The notes: generated by a model from the sequence alone, not told the origin. Shown: positions 46,227-56,022, counted from the first letter of the stretch. The stretch: 64,000 bases of DNA from Streptomyces longhuiensis (GCF_020616555.1 NZ_CP085173.1:6898001-6962000); one strand, 5' to 3'. Program-made: numbers and translations.

Positions 46227-48227
46227 GTGCCGAATCCGTCCGAGCCCCAGACTTCCGCAGCGTCCTCCGCTCTGTACGACCCAGCGGAGCTGACCCCCGA
46301 GAACTGGGAGCGCGCCGCAGCCCGGCTGCTGGCAAAGATGATCGGCGAGTTCGCGTACGAGGAGATCATCGAACCGAAACGTGAGCCGGAGCCGGAGCCG
46401 GAGCGGGAGCGGGAGCGGGAGCGGGAGCGGGGGCCGGAGGCGGAAGGCGGGCCGGGTCCGGCGCCAGGGCGGACAGACCTCTACATCCTCCCCGTCGAGG
46501 GCGCCCACATGCCGCCGGGCAGCGCGTTCCGGTTCAGGGCCCGCCGGGGCGCCTACGGCAGCTGGCTCGTGGACCCCGGCAGCATCCAATGGATCGCCGG
46601 CAGCCCGGACGAGACCGCCGGCCGCGCCGCACGGACTGACAAGGGTGCGGACGCCGCCGAGCCCAAGCCCTCGCCCCCCGCAACGAACCCGCCGGAACGC
46701 TTCACCGACCCTCTCGTCTTCCTCCTCCGCGCCAAGCACGTCCTCGGCCTCGACGGCGCCACGCTCGGGCATCTCATCCGCGAGCTCACCGTCACCCTCG
46801 CCGCCGACGCCCGTCTCGACCACACCGCGCTCACCGCGGCCCAGCTCGCCGAGCTCGGATACGCCGAACTGGAAGGCCACCAGACCGGCCACCCCTGGCT
46901 CGTCCTCAACAAGGGCCGCCTGGGCTTCTCGGCCTCCGACACCGCCCGCTGGGCCCCCGAGGCCCGTATCCCCGGGAGGCTCCCGTGGATCGCCGTCCAC
47001 ACGAGGATCGCCGCCTACAGAGGCGTCGCGGACCTCGCGACAGCCGATCGGCTGTACGACCGTGAGCTCTCCCCGGCGGCGCGGGATTCCTTCGCCGAGG
47101 CCCTCCGGGAGCGCGGCCTGGACCCGCGGGCCTACCTGTACCTACCGGTACACCCGTGGCAGTGGAGCAATATCGTGCTGCCCCTCTTCGCCGGCCCCGT
47201 AGCGACGGACGCCATCGTGCCGCTCCCCACCGACGGCGACGTGCGCCTGCCCCAGCAGTCCATCCGTACGTTCCTCAACATCTCGCGCCCCGACCGCCAC
47301 ACGGTGAAGCTCCCGCTGTCCGTACTCAACACCCTTGTGTGGCGCGGCCTGCCCACCGAGCGCACGCTCGCGGCACCGTCGGTCACCGCGTGGATGCACT
47401 CCCTCCGCGAAACAGACCCCTTCTTGAAGGACGATTGCGGAGTCATCCTCCTGGGGGAGGTGGCCTCGGTCGCCGTCGAGCACCCTGCATACGACGGCCT
47501 CGAAGAAGTCCCGTATCAGTACAAGGAGTTGCTGGGCGCCATCTGGCGCGAACCGGTCTCCCGGTATCTCGCCCCCGGCGAGCGGGCCCGCACCCTGGCC
47601 TCTCTGCTCCACGTAGACCCGCACGGCCGTGCCTTCACCGCGGAGCTCGTCGGCCGATCCGGGCTGACCGCCGAGGTGTGGATGCGCCGGCTCTTCGCGG
47701 CCCTGCTGCCCCCGCTCCTGCACTTCCTCTACCGTTACGGCACCGTGTTCTCCCCGCACGGGGAGAACGCCATCGTCGTCTTCGACGACCACGACGTGCC
47801 GGTGCGGCTCGCGGTGAAGGACTTCGTCGACGACGTGAACGTGAGCGCAGAGCCGCTGCCCGAGCATGACCGCATGCCGCAGGACGTACGCGAGACCCTG
47901 CTCACCGAGCCGCCCGCCTTCCTGACCCAGTTCATCCACTCAGGGCTCTTCGTCGGCGTCTTCCGGTATCTGGCGCCCCTGTGCGAGAAACAGCTGGGGG
48001 TCACTGAAGAGAAGTTCTGGTCCTTGGTGCGCGCGGAGATCGTGCGGCATCAGGCGCGCTTCCCCGAGCTCAAGGAGCGGTACGAGATGTTCGACCTCCT
48101 CACTCCCCGTATCGAGCGGCTCTGCCTCAATCGCAACCGACTGCATCTGGACGGTTACCGCGACCGGTCGCAGCGCCCCCACGCGGCCGTGCACGGCACG
48201 GTGCCCAATCCACTGCACCAGCCTTGA
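46227..48227 (+). CDS. IucA/IucC-family siderophore synthetase 2
   Basis: A 666-residue NIS synthetase: LPVHPWQWSNIVLPLF, then RTFLNISRPDRHTVKLPLS, and the C-terminal LAVKDFVDDVN segment. Together with synthetase 1 it probably makes a bis-amide of citrate. A short Glu-Arg/Pro repeat (about residues 52-75, coded at ~46380-46440) interrupts the N-terminal part. GTG start with GAGGAG upstream. It ends the siderophore set. Confidence 0.9.
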   Translation: MPNPSEPQTSAASSALYDPAELTPENWERAAARLLAKMIGEFAYEEIIEPKREPEPEPERERERERERGPEAEGGPGPAPGRTDLYILPVEGAHMPPGSAFRFRARRGAYGSWLVDPGSIQWIAGSPDETAGRAARTDKGADAAEPKPSPPATNPPERFTDPLVFLLRAKHVLGLDGATLGHLIRELTVTLAADARLDHTALTAAQLAELGYAELEGHQTGHPWLVLNKGRLGFSASDTARWAPEARIPGRLPWIAVHTRIAAYRGVADLATADRLYDRELSPAARDSFAEALRERGLDPRAYLYLPVHPWQWSNIVLPLFAGPVATDAIVPLPTDGDVRLPQQSIRTFLNISRPDRHTVKLPLSVLNTLVWRGLPTERTLAAPSVTAWMHSLRETDPFLKDDCGVILLGEVASVAVEHPAYDGLEEVPYQYKELLGAIWREPVSRYLAPGERARTLASLLHVDPHGRAFTAELVGRSGLTAEVWMRRLFAALLPPLLHFLYRYGTVFSPHGENAIVVFDDHDVPVRLAVKDFVDDVNVSAEPLPEHDRMPQDVRETLLTEPPAFLTQFIHSGLFVGVFRYLAPLCEKQLGVTEEKFWSLVRAEIVRHQARFPELKERYEMFDLLTPRIERLCLNRNRLHLDGYRDRSQRPHAAVHGTVPNPLHQP

Positions 48228-48267
48228 TCGCGGGATTGTCAGTGGTGCCCCGTAGGGTGGTCGAGCT

Positions 48268-50250
48268 ATGACGAAGCCCTCCCTCCCCGAGCTCCTGCAC
48301 GCCGCCGTCGCCGCCGTCGGCGGTACGGAACGACCTGGCCAGGTGACCATGGCCGAGACCGTCGCCGAGGCGATCGACGGCGGTTCCCACCTGCTCGCAC
48401 AGGCAGGCACGGGTACCGGTAAGTCCCTCGGATACCTGGTCCCTGCCCTGGCGCACGGGGAGCGGGTCGTGGTCGCGACGGCCACGCTGGCCCTCCAGCG
48501 CCAGCTTGTCGAGCGGGATCTGCCGCGCACGGTCGACGCGCTGCACCCCCTGCTGCGCCGGCGCCCCCAGTTCGCCATGCTCAAGGGCCGGTCGAACTAT
48601 CTGTGCCTGCACCGCCTCCATGAAGGAGCGCCGCAGGACGAAGAGGAGGGGCTCTTCGACCAGTTCGAAGCGGCCGCTCCGACCAGCAAGCTCGGCCAGG
48701 ATCTGCTGCGGATGCGGGACTGGGCCGACGAGACGGAGACGGGCGACCGGGACGATCTGACCCCTGGAGTCTCCGATCGTGCCTGGTCGCAGGTGTCGGT
48801 CTCCTCGAGGGAATGCCTGGGCGCCACCAAGTGCGCGTACGGGCAGGAGTGCTTCGCCGAGGCGGCGCGAGAGCGGGCCAAGCTCGCCGACGTGATCGTC
48901 ACGAATCACGCGCTCCTGGCGATCGACGCCATCGAAGGGGCGCCTGTCCTGCCGTCCCACGAGGTACTGATCGTGGACGAGGCGCACGAGCTCGTCTCCC
49001 GGGTCACGGGTGTGGCGACCGGCGAGCTCACTCCGGGGCAGGTGAACCGCGCGGTGCGCCGTTCCGCCAAGCTCGTCAACGAGAAGGCGGCCGATCAGCT
49101 CCAGACCGCGGCCGAGGGCTTCGAGCGGCTCATGGAGCTGGCGCTGCCCGGCCGCCTGGAGGAGGTCCCGGAGGACCTCGGCTACGCGCTGATGGCGCTG
49201 CGGGACGCCTCCCGGACGGTCATCTCGGCCCTGGGCACCACGCGCGACAAGTCCGTCCAGGACGAGGACGCGGTACGCAAGCAGGCCCTGGCCTCCGTGG
49301 AGAACATCCACGACGTGGCCGAGCGCATCACGAACGGCTCCGAGTACGACGTCGTCTGGTACGAGCGCCACGACCGCTTCGGCGCGTCCCTCAGAGTGGC
49401 CCCCATGTCGGTGTCCGGCCTGCTGCGGGAGAAGCTCTTCGCGGAGCGGTCCGTCGTGCTGACCTCGGCGACACTCAAGCTGGGTGGCGATTTCAACGGG
49501 GTGGGCGCTTCTCTGGGCCTGGCCCCCGAGGGCCAGGAGGGCGAGGGCCTGCCGCAGTGGAAGGGCGTCGATGTCGGATCGCCGTTCGAGTACCGCAAGC
49601 AGGGCATTCTCTACGTCGCGAAGCACCTGGCACGCCCCGCGCGTGAGGGCACCCGCAGCGACATGATGGACGAGCTGGCCGAGCTGATGCAGGCCGCCGG
49701 TGGCCGGACGCTGGGACTCTTCTCGTCGATGCGCGCCGCCCAGGCCGCGGCGGAGGAACTGCGGACCCGGCTCCCCGAGTACCCGATCCTGCTCCAGGGC
49801 GAGGAGACGCTCGGCGAGCTGATCAAGGGGTTCGCGGCCGACCCGAAGACGTGTCTGTTCGGCACGCTCTCCCTGTGGCAGGGAGTGGACGTTCCCGGCG
49901 CCAGCTGTCAGCTCGTTGTCATGGACAAGATCCCGTTCCCGCGGCCCGACGACCCGCTGATGAGTGCCCGGCAGAAGGCCGTGGAGGACGCCGGCGGCAA
50001 TGGCTTCATGGCCGTGGCGGCGACGCACGCGGCCCTGCTGATGGCCCAGGGCGCGGGCCGTCTCGTACGGGCGACGGGGGACCGCGGCGTCGTAGCGGTC
50101 TTGGACCCGCGGCTGGCCACGGCCCGGTACGGCAGCTATCTGCGGGCCTCGATGCCGGACTTCTGGTACACGACGGACCAGAACCAGGTGCGGCGCTCGC
50201 TGGCCGCGATCGACGCGAAGGCGACGGCCGAAGCCGAGGAGACCGCGTAG
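48268..50250 (+). CDS. dinG: DinG-family ATP-dependent DNA helicase
   Basis: A 660-residue superfamily 2 (XPD-like) helicase: Walker A QAGTGTGKSLGYL, Walker B VDEAHEL, and motif VI QGAGRLVRATGDRG. Four Fe-S cysteines are visible: one in NYLCLHR and three in ECLGATKCAYGQEC. It unwinds DNA, including repair and R-loop structures. A LexA box is not evident immediately before it. A palindrome follows the stop. Confidence 0.93.
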   Translation: MTKPSLPELLHAAVAAVGGTERPGQVTMAETVAEAIDGGSHLLAQAGTGTGKSLGYLVPALAHGERVVVATATLALQRQLVERDLPRTVDALHPLLRRRPQFAMLKGRSNYLCLHRLHEGAPQDEEEGLFDQFEAAAPTSKLGQDLLRMRDWADETETGDRDDLTPGVSDRAWSQVSVSSRECLGATKCAYGQECFAEAARERAKLADVIVTNHALLAIDAIEGAPVLPSHEVLIVDEAHELVSRVTGVATGELTPGQVNRAVRRSAKLVNEKAADQLQTAAEGFERLMELALPGRLEEVPEDLGYALMALRDASRTVISALGTTRDKSVQDEDAVRKQALASVENIHDVAERITNGSEYDVVWYERHDRFGASLRVAPMSVSGLLREKLFAERSVVLTSATLKLGGDFNGVGASLGLAPEGQEGEGLPQWKGVDVGSPFEYRKQGILYVAKHLARPAREGTRSDMMDELAELMQAAGGRTLGLFSSMRAAQAAAEELRTRLPEYPILLQGEETLGELIKGFAADPKTCLFGTLSLWQGVDVPGASCQLVVMDKIPFPRPDDPLMSARQKAVEDAGGNGFMAVAATHAALLMAQGAGRLVRATGDRGVVAVLDPRLATARYGSYLRASMPDFWYTTDQNQVRRSLAAIDAKATAEAEETA

Positions 50251-50274
50251 CCGCGCGGGCCGCGCGGAGGCGTG

Positions 50275-50304
50275 GGCGGATCCCCGGGCGCCCGGGGATC
50301 CGCC
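50275..50304. terminator. 30-bp perfect palindrome downstream of dinG
   Basis: 15-bp arms (50275-50289 and 50290-50304) with no spacer, 24 bases after the dinG stop; flanking GCGTG/CACGC bases extend pairing. It is probably a terminator, with the physical loop formed from the centre bases. Confidence 0.6.
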
Positions 50305-50380
50305 CCGCCCACGCATCTGGCCTGCAAACGGCAGGCCCAGGACACGGCAGACAAGAACTCGGCAGGCCTAGGACACAGCA

Positions 50381-50415
50381 GGGCCCCGGAACCGGCGCAG
50401 TTGGTTCCGGGGCCC
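50381..50415. terminator. Hairpin terminator of lexA
   Basis: Perfect 13-bp arms at 50381-50393 and 50403-50415 with a 9-base loop, 17 bases beyond the lexA stop in the leftward direction. Confidence 0.78.
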
Positions 50416-50432
50416 GGTCAAGGGGCGCGGCG

Positions 50433-51218
50433 TCACACCCGCCGCAGGACGGCCACCACCTTGCCGAGGATCGTCGCCTCGTCACCGGGGATCGGCTGGT
50501 ACGCGGAGTTGTGCGGCAGCAGCCACACATGGCCGTCCTCGCGCTTGAAACGCTTGACGGTGGCCTCGCCCTCGAGCATCGCGGCGACGATGTCGCCGTT
50601 CTCCGCGACGGGCTGGCGGCGGACCGTGACCCAGTCGCCGTCACAGATCGCGGCCTCGATCATCGAGTCACCGACGACCTTCAGGACGAACAGCTCGCCG
50701 TCACCGACCAGCTGCCGAGGGAGGGGGAACACGTCCTCGACGGACTCTTCCGCGAGGATCGGGCCACCGGCAGCGATGCGGCCGACGAGCGGGACGTACG
50801 ACGCGGCCGGCTTGCCCGCGGTGTCCGTGGGCTGCGCGCTCGGCTGGTCGGAGCCACGGACCTCGTAGGCGCGGGGGCGGTGCGGGTCCCGGCGCAGGAA
50901 GCCCTTGCGCTCGAGGGCCATCAGCTGGTGTGCGACCGACGACGTGCTCGACAGGCCCACCGCCTGGCCGATCTCCCGCATCGACGGCGGGTAACCACGC
51001 CGCTGCACGGAGTCCCTGATCACCTCGATGACGCGGCGCTGCCTGTCCGTGAGCCCCGAGCTGTCCGCCCGGATTCCGGGAGGTCGGCCCGGCAGGGAGC
51101 GCGCGGGCTTTGGCCCCTCCGCGCTCATGGATGCGTCATTCATGGCATGCACCGGCTCGAGTCGGCCCTGGGAACGGTCCTGGGCAGTGATGGTGGCGCT
51201 GTCTGCGGTGGTGGTCAC
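50433..51218 (-). CDS. lexA: LexA repressor
   Basis: A 261-residue SOS repressor. Winged helix with [20 protein letters not shown]; self-cleavage site Ala150-Gly151 (GRIAAGGP); catalytic Ser185 (VGDSM) and Lys222 (ATVKRF). It represses DNA-damage genes until RecA-induced cleavage. GTG 51218 is given as start; an ATG 25 codons in is possible, since the extra N-terminus is not conserved. A LexA box lies about 70 bases upstream, so autoregulation is expected. Confidence 0.95.
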   Translation of the reverse strand: MTTTADSATITAQDRSQGRLEPVHAMNDASMSAEGPKPARSLPGRPPGIRADSSGLTDRQRRVIEVIRDSVQRRGYPPSMREIGQAVGLSSTSSVAHQLMALERKGFLRRDPHRPRAYEVRGSDQPSAQPTDTAGKPAASYVPLVGRIAAGGPILAEESVEDVFPLPRQLVGDGELFVLKVVGDSMIEAAICDGDWVTVRRQPVAENGDIVAAMLEGEATVKRFKREDGHVWLLPHNSAYQPIPGDEATILGKVVAVLRRV

Positions 51219-51285
51219 GTCGGTCGGCCCCTCTCGAGAAGTTCTCCCTAGCTAGCCAACGGTAGTTGCTTTCGAAAGGTTGCGC

Positions 51286-51299
51286 CAAACACACGTTCG
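51286..51299 (-). promoter_or_regulatory. LexA (SOS) box
   Basis: Read leftward it is CGAAC-GTGT-GTTTG, matching the actinobacterial consensus CGAAC-N4-GTTYG. It lies 67 bases before the lexA GTG start. The 516-base lexA-nrdR gap holds this box and a possible NrdR site but no gene I can support. Confidence 0.82.
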
Positions 51300-51577
51300 A
51301 GTGAAAAATCGCAGATTGCTTGTCGCGATCATGTGCATGGGTGTATGCCTTGCGCTTCGCCGGAGTGGCAATTCGGCTCATTACGGTACGCTTCACCGCC
51401 GAGGCCGTGACCCACTCCGTGGGGCTCCCAGTGTGCCATCCGGTGGTCCGTCAACCCGGAACCGGCCCCCTCTCCGTGCGCCGCCGCCAGTGATCTGCGC
51501 ACATCCGTCATGGGCGCGCCCCCGCCCCGGTGTTCGCGAGGTGAAAGCGACACGCTTGGGGGCGAATTTGCGACCAA

Positions 51578-51595
51578 ACCCCAGATCTAGTGGTT
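51578..51595. promoter_or_regulatory. Possible NrdR box
   Basis: ACCCCAGATCTAGTGGTT is an imperfect palindrome around AGATCT, reminiscent of NrdR boxes (ACA-type arms around an AT-rich centre). It lies 140 bases before nrdR, where autorepression of nrdRJ would act. The match is partial. Confidence 0.35.
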
Positions 51596-51734
51596 GGATT
51601 GCATCAGCAGCCCAGAAGTTGTGGTCCCCGGTCCTTCGAGGTCTCCGTCATCGCCTATGCTTGGGGCTGCTTCGAGGGGCCTGAAGGGTCTCCCGAAGCC
51701 ATTGAGTCGTGCTGTGAAGGAGGGTTGGAGTTCC

Positions 51735-52280
51735 ATGCACTGCCCCTTCTGCAGGCACCCCGACAGCCGTGTCGTCGACAGTCGCACCACCGACGACGGC
51801 ACGTCGATCCGCAGGCGCCGCCAGTGCCCCGACTGCTCCCGTCGTTTCACGACCGTGGAGACGTGCTCGCTCATGGTGGTCAAGCGGAGCGGGGTGACCG
51901 AACCCTTCAGTCGTACGAAGGTGATCAACGGCGTCCGCAAGGCATGCCAGGGTCGCCCCGTCACCGAGGACGCCCTCGCCCAGCTCGGCCAGCGGGTCGA
52001 AGAGGCGGTGCGTGCCACCGGCAGCGCGGAGCTGACCACTCATGACGTGGGCCTGGCCATACTCGGCCCGCTTCAGGAACTCGACCTCGTCGCCTACCTG
52101 CGCTTCGCGTCCGTGTACCGGGCGTTCAACTCGCTGGAGGACTTCGACTCGGCCATCGCGGAGCTGAGGGAACAGCTGCCCGGTGCGAGTCGGGGTGACG
52201 CGGGCGGAGAGCGCGAACCATGTGACTGCGGGCCCGGAGGGACTGTCGAAGTCCCCGTGCCCGCCACCGCTGCCGACTGA
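51735..52280 (+). CDS. nrdR: Transcriptional repressor NrdR
   Basis: A 181-residue protein: an N-terminal zinc ribbon (CPFC and CPDC) followed by an ATP-cone ([20 protein letters not shown]). It senses ATP/dATP and represses ribonucleotide reductase genes. ATG 51735 follows GGTTGGAG. It lies 136 bases before nrdJ, the usual streptomycete nrdRJ arrangement. The C-terminal ~30 residues are an acidic/Gly-rich tail. Confidence 0.96.
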   Translation: MHCPFCRHPDSRVVDSRTTDDGTSIRRRRQCPDCSRRFTTVETCSLMVVKRSGVTEPFSRTKVINGVRKACQGRPVTEDALAQLGQRVEEAVRATGSAELTTHDVGLAILGPLQELDLVAYLRFASVYRAFNSLEDFDSAIAELREQLPGASRGDAGGEREPCDCGPGGTVEVPVPATAAD

Positions 52281-52416
52281 CCGGCCCAGGGGTCGGTCGG
52301 CGGCCATTCAGACCTGTTGCGGGCGGCAAGAGCGGCGTCCGCAATACAAGACACACACCGTGCCACGGGAAGATCGAGGCACTTCGGGGCGTTTTAGCCC
52401 GGTATAGGGAGGCGGC

Positions 52417-55317
52417 ATGACAGAGACGACGAGTGGCCCGGCACGAGGTTCCCGCGCCAAGGGAGCCAAGGCCAACAAGGGGCTGCGTATCGAGCGCATC
52501 CACACCACTCCCGGCGTGCATCCGTACGACGAGGTGGAGTGGGAGCGCCGTGACGTCGTCATGACCAATTGGCGCGACGGCTCGATCAACTTCGAGCAGC
52601 GTGGCGTCGAGTTCCCCGGCTTCTGGTCGGTGAACGCGGTCAACATCGTCACCAGCAAGTACTTCCGCGGCGCGGTCGGCACCCCGCAGCGCGAGGTGAG
52701 CCTCAGGCAGCTCATCGACCGGATCGTGAAGACGTACCGGAAGGCCGGAGAGGACTACAAGTACTTCTCCTCGCCCGCCGACGCCGAGATCTTCGAGCAC
52801 GAGCTGGCGTACGCCCTCCTGCACCAGATCTTCAGCTTCAACTCTCCGGTGTGGTTCAACGTCGGTACGCCGCAGCCCCAGCAGGTCTCCGCCTGCTTCA
52901 TCCTGGCCGTCGACGACTCCATGGAGTCGATCCTCGACTGGTACAAGGAAGAGGGCATGATCTTCAAGGGCGGCTCCGGCGCCGGCCTGAACCTCTCGCG
53001 GATCCGTTCCTCCAAGGAACTGCTGTCCTCGGGCGGCAACGCCTCGGGTCCCGTCTCCTTCATGCGCGGTGCCGACGCCTCCGCAGGAACGATCAAGTCG
53101 GGTGGCGCCACGCGCCGCGCGGCCAAGATGGTCATCCTCGACGTCGACCACCCCGACATCGAGAACTTCATCGAGACCAAGGTGAAGGAAGAGGAGAAGA
53201 TCCGCGCGCTGCGTGACGCGGGCTTCGACATGGACCTGGGCGGCGACGACATCACGTCCGTCCAGTACCAGAACGCCAACAACTCGGTCCGCGTGAACGA
53301 CGAGTTCATGAAGGCCGTGGAGACCGGCGGCAAGTTCGGTCTGCGCGCCCGGATGACCGGTGACGTCATCGAGGAGGTCGACGCCAAGTCGCTCTTCCGC
53401 AAGATGGCAGAGGCCGCGTGGGCGTGTGCCGACCCCGGCATCCAGTACGACGACACCATCAACCAGTGGCACACCTGCCCGGAGTCCGGCCGGATCAACG
53501 GCTCGAACCCGTGCAGCGAGTACATGCACCTGGACAACACGTCCTGCAACCTCGCGTCGCTGAACCTGATGAAGTTCCTGAAGGACGACGGCAAGGGCCA
53601 CCAGTCCTTCGACGTCGACCGCTTCTCCAAGGTCGTCGAGCTGGTCATCACCGCGATGGACATCTCGATCTGCTTCGCGGACTTCCCGACGCAGAAGATC
53701 GGCGAGAACACCCGCGCCTTCCGTCAGCTGGGCATCGGCTACGCCAACCTCGGCGCCCTGCTGATGGCCACGGGTCACGCGTACGACTCCGACGGCGGCC
53801 GCGCCCTGGCCGGTTCCATCACGTCGCTGATGACCGGTACCTCGTACAGGCGTTCCGCCGAGCTCGCCGCGGTCGTCGGCCCGTACGACGGCTACGCCCG
53901 TAACGCCGAGCCGCACCAGCGCGTCATGAAGCAGCACGCCGACGCGAACACCAAGGCCGTCCGCATGGACGACCTGGACTCGCCGATCTGGGCCGCCGCC
54001 ACGGAGGCCTGGCAGGACGTCGTCCGCCTCGGTGAGAAGAACGGTTTCCGCAACGCGCAGGCCTCGGTCATCGCCCCGACCGGCACCATCGGTCTCGCGA
54101 TGTCCTGCGACACCACCGGCCTCGAGCCCGACCTCGCCCTGGTCAAGTTCAAGAAGCTGGTCGGCGGCGGCTCGATGCAGATCGTCAACGGCACCGTCCC
54201 GCAGGCCCTGCGCCGCCTGGGTTACCAGGAGGAGCAGATCGAGGCGATCGTCGCCCACATCGCCGACAACGGCAACGTGATCGACGCCCCCGGCCTGAAG
54301 ACCGAGCACTACGAGGTCTTCGACTGCGCGATGGGCGAGCGTTCCATCTCCGCGATGGGCCACGTACGCATGATGGCCGCCATCCAGCCCTGGATCTCCG
54401 GCGCGCTGTCCAAGACGGTCAACCTGCCCGAGACCGCCTCGGTCGAGGACGTCGAAGAGGTCTACTTCGAGGCGTGGAAGATGGGCGTCAAGGCGCTCGC
54501 CATCTACCGCGACAACTGCAAGGTCGGCCAGCCCCTCTCCGCCAAGACCAAGGAGACGGAGAAGACGGCGGTCACCGCCAAGGCCGAGGAGACCATCCGT
54601 ACCGCGGTCGAGAAGGTCGTCGAGTACCGCCCGGTCCGCAAGCGTCTGCCCAAGGGCCGCCCGGGGATCACCACCTCCTTCACCGTCGGTGGTGCCGAGG
54701 GCTACATGACCGCCAACTCCTACCCGGACGACGGTCTCGGCGAGGTCTTCCTGAAGATGTCGAAGCAGGGCTCCACCCTCGCCGGCATGATGGACGCCTT
54801 CTCGATCGCCGTCTCGGTGGGCCTGCAGTACGGCGTCCCGCTGGAGACGTACGTCTCGAAGTTCACGAACATGCGCTTCGAGCCGGCCGGCATGACGGAC
54901 GACCCGGACGTGCGGATGGCGCAGTCGATCGTCGACTACATCTTCCGCCGCCTGGCGCTCGACTTCCTGCCCTTCGAGACGCGCTCCGCGCTCGGCATCC
55001 ACTCGGCCGAGGAGCGTCAGCGTCACTTGGAGACGGGCTCGTACGAGCCGTCCATCGACGAGGTCGAGGTCGACGTCGAGGGTCTGGCCCAGTCCGCCCC
55101 GCTGCAGACCGAGACCCTGAAGGCCGTCGTCGAGGCCCCCAAGGCCCAGGCCGTGGCGCCGGCTCCGCAGCAGGCGCACACCAGCGCCGAGCTCGTGGAG
55201 ATGCAGCTGGGCATCCAGGCGGACGCTCCGCTGTGCTTCTCCTGCGGCACGAAGATGCAGCGCGCCGGCTCCTGCTACATCTGCGAGGGCTGCGGCTCGA
55301 CCAGCGGTTGCAGCTGA
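52417..55317 (+). CDS. nrdJ: Adenosylcobalamin-dependent (class II) ribonucleotide reductase
   Basis: A 966-residue enzyme. Key segments: SPVWFNVGTPQPQQVSACF (first active-site Cys), NGSNPCSEYMHLDNTSCN (PCSE radical site), and a C-terminal zinc-ribbon-like tail CFSCGTKMQRAGSCYICEGC with the redox cysteines. It reduces ribonucleotides to deoxyribonucleotides using vitamin B12 and does not need oxygen. RBS GGGAGG before ATG 52417. The upstream 136 bases do not show a clear cobalamin riboswitch. Confidence 0.97.
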   Translation: MTETTSGPARGSRAKGAKANKGLRIERIHTTPGVHPYDEVEWERRDVVMTNWRDGSINFEQRGVEFPGFWSVNAVNIVTSKYFRGAVGTPQREVSLRQLIDRIVKTYRKAGEDYKYFSSPADAEIFEHELAYALLHQIFSFNSPVWFNVGTPQPQQVSACFILAVDDSMESILDWYKEEGMIFKGGSGAGLNLSRIRSSKELLSSGGNASGPVSFMRGADASAGTIKSGGATRRAAKMVILDVDHPDIENFIETKVKEEEKIRALRDAGFDMDLGGDDITSVQYQNANNSVRVNDEFMKAVETGGKFGLRARMTGDVIEEVDAKSLFRKMAEAAWACADPGIQYDDTINQWHTCPESGRINGSNPCSEYMHLDNTSCNLASLNLMKFLKDDGKGHQSFDVDRFSKVVELVITAMDISICFADFPTQKIGENTRAFRQLGIGYANLGALLMATGHAYDSDGGRALAGSITSLMTGTSYRRSAELAAVVGPYDGYARNAEPHQRVMKQHADANTKAVRMDDLDSPIWAAATEAWQDVVRLGEKNGFRNAQASVIAPTGTIGLAMSCDTTGLEPDLALVKFKKLVGGGSMQIVNGTVPQALRRLGYQEEQIEAIVAHIADNGNVIDAPGLKTEHYEVFDCAMGERSISAMGHVRMMAAIQPWISGALSKTVNLPETASVEDVEEVYFEAWKMGVKALAIYRDNCKVGQPLSAKTKETEKTAVTAKAEETIRTAVEKVVEYRPVRKRLPKGRPGITTSFTVGGAEGYMTANSYPDDGLGEVFLKMSKQGSTLAGMMDAFSIAVSVGLQYGVPLETYVSKFTNMRFEPAGMTDDPDVRMAQSIVDYIFRRLALDFLPFETRSALGIHSAEERQRHLETGSYEPSIDEVEVDVEGLAQSAPLQTETLKAVVEAPKAQAVAPAPQQAHTSAELVEMQLGIQADAPLCFSCGTKMQRAGSCYICEGCGSTSGCS

Positions 55318-55334
55318 TCCGCTGACGCAGTGAG

Positions 55335-55372
55335 GTGAGGGGCGGCGGGCCACCAGGCCCGCCGCCCCTCAC
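55335..55372. terminator. Bidirectional terminator after nrdJ
   Basis: Perfect 17-bp arms (55335-55351, 55356-55372) with loop ACCA, between convergent nrdJ and terD-like genes. Confidence 0.85.
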
Positions 55373-55394
55373 CCGTTCCGCGTCCCCGGGGTAC

Positions 55395-55922
55395 TCAGTG
55401 CGCGCGGCCCATCGCGGCGGCGAACGAGGTCGGGTCGCTGTCGAAGCCCTGGAGGACCTCGCGGAAGACCCACTCTCCGGAGTCGTCCCTCGTGAACTCT
55501 GCGATCACGGCCGCCGTGGAATCGGCCACCTCGGAGAAGTCGTTCTGCGCGAGGTCGGTGTATCCCTCGCGGATCCGCACCGCCGTGTTCGCCACCGCTC
55601 CGAACACCGTTGCCCGTTCCCCCTGTTGTATGGCGATGCCGACGACCACGCGCGCGTAGGAGGGTGACAGGCGCTCCAGCTCCAGTGTCATGACTTCGTC
55701 GAACCCGAAGCCCTGGCCGGTCGTGCTGTCGCGATTGAGGGTGATGGTTCCGTCGGGGGAGCGGCTGTCGAAGTGCACGACGTAGGCCGGCGCCCCGCCC
55801 GGATCGTCGGACGTGTAGGTCGCCGCGATGATGTCGAGATCATGGGGCGGCGTGCCGATCGGGCTCGGATCCCATTTCAGCGCGACCTCGACCTTCTTGA
55901 GCCCTTTGTTGAAGCTGCTCAC
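55395..55922 (-). CDS. TerD-family calcium-binding stress protein
   Basis: A 175-residue protein with the TerD/CABP fold: KVEVALKWDPSP, DLDIIAATYTSD (acidic calcium-binding loops), and HFDSRSPDGTITLNRDSTTG. TerD proteins are linked to tellurite/stress responses and development in Streptomyces. GTG 55922 follows GGAGGGGGAG; the frame is open 34 codons further up without similarity. Confidence 0.9.
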   Translation of the reverse strand: MSSFNKGLKKVEVALKWDPSPIGTPPHDLDIIAATYTSDDPGGAPAYVVHFDSRSPDGTITLNRDSTTGQGFGFDEVMTLELERLSPSYARVVVGIAIQQGERATVFGAVANTAVRIREGYTDLAQNDFSEVADSTAAVIAEFTRDDSGEWVFREVLQGFDSDPTSFAAAMGRAH

Positions 55923-56022
55923 CGAACTCCCCCTCCTCGGCTGCTGGTTACGGCTGTCGATGACTGTCCGCTCATGACTGTTCATGACTGCTACGGACAC
56001 GCTACGTCCTACGATTGCGACC

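Noticed and set aside
52281..52416. Possible cobalamin riboswitch upstream of nrdJ
   Set aside because: The gap is short and I could not find the conserved B12-box pattern; B12 control in Streptomyces is known for the other (class I) reductase operon.
52126..55353. 1,075-codon leftward open frame over nrdJ
   Set aside because: Antisense shadow of the class II ribonucleotide reductase; no ribosome site or motif.
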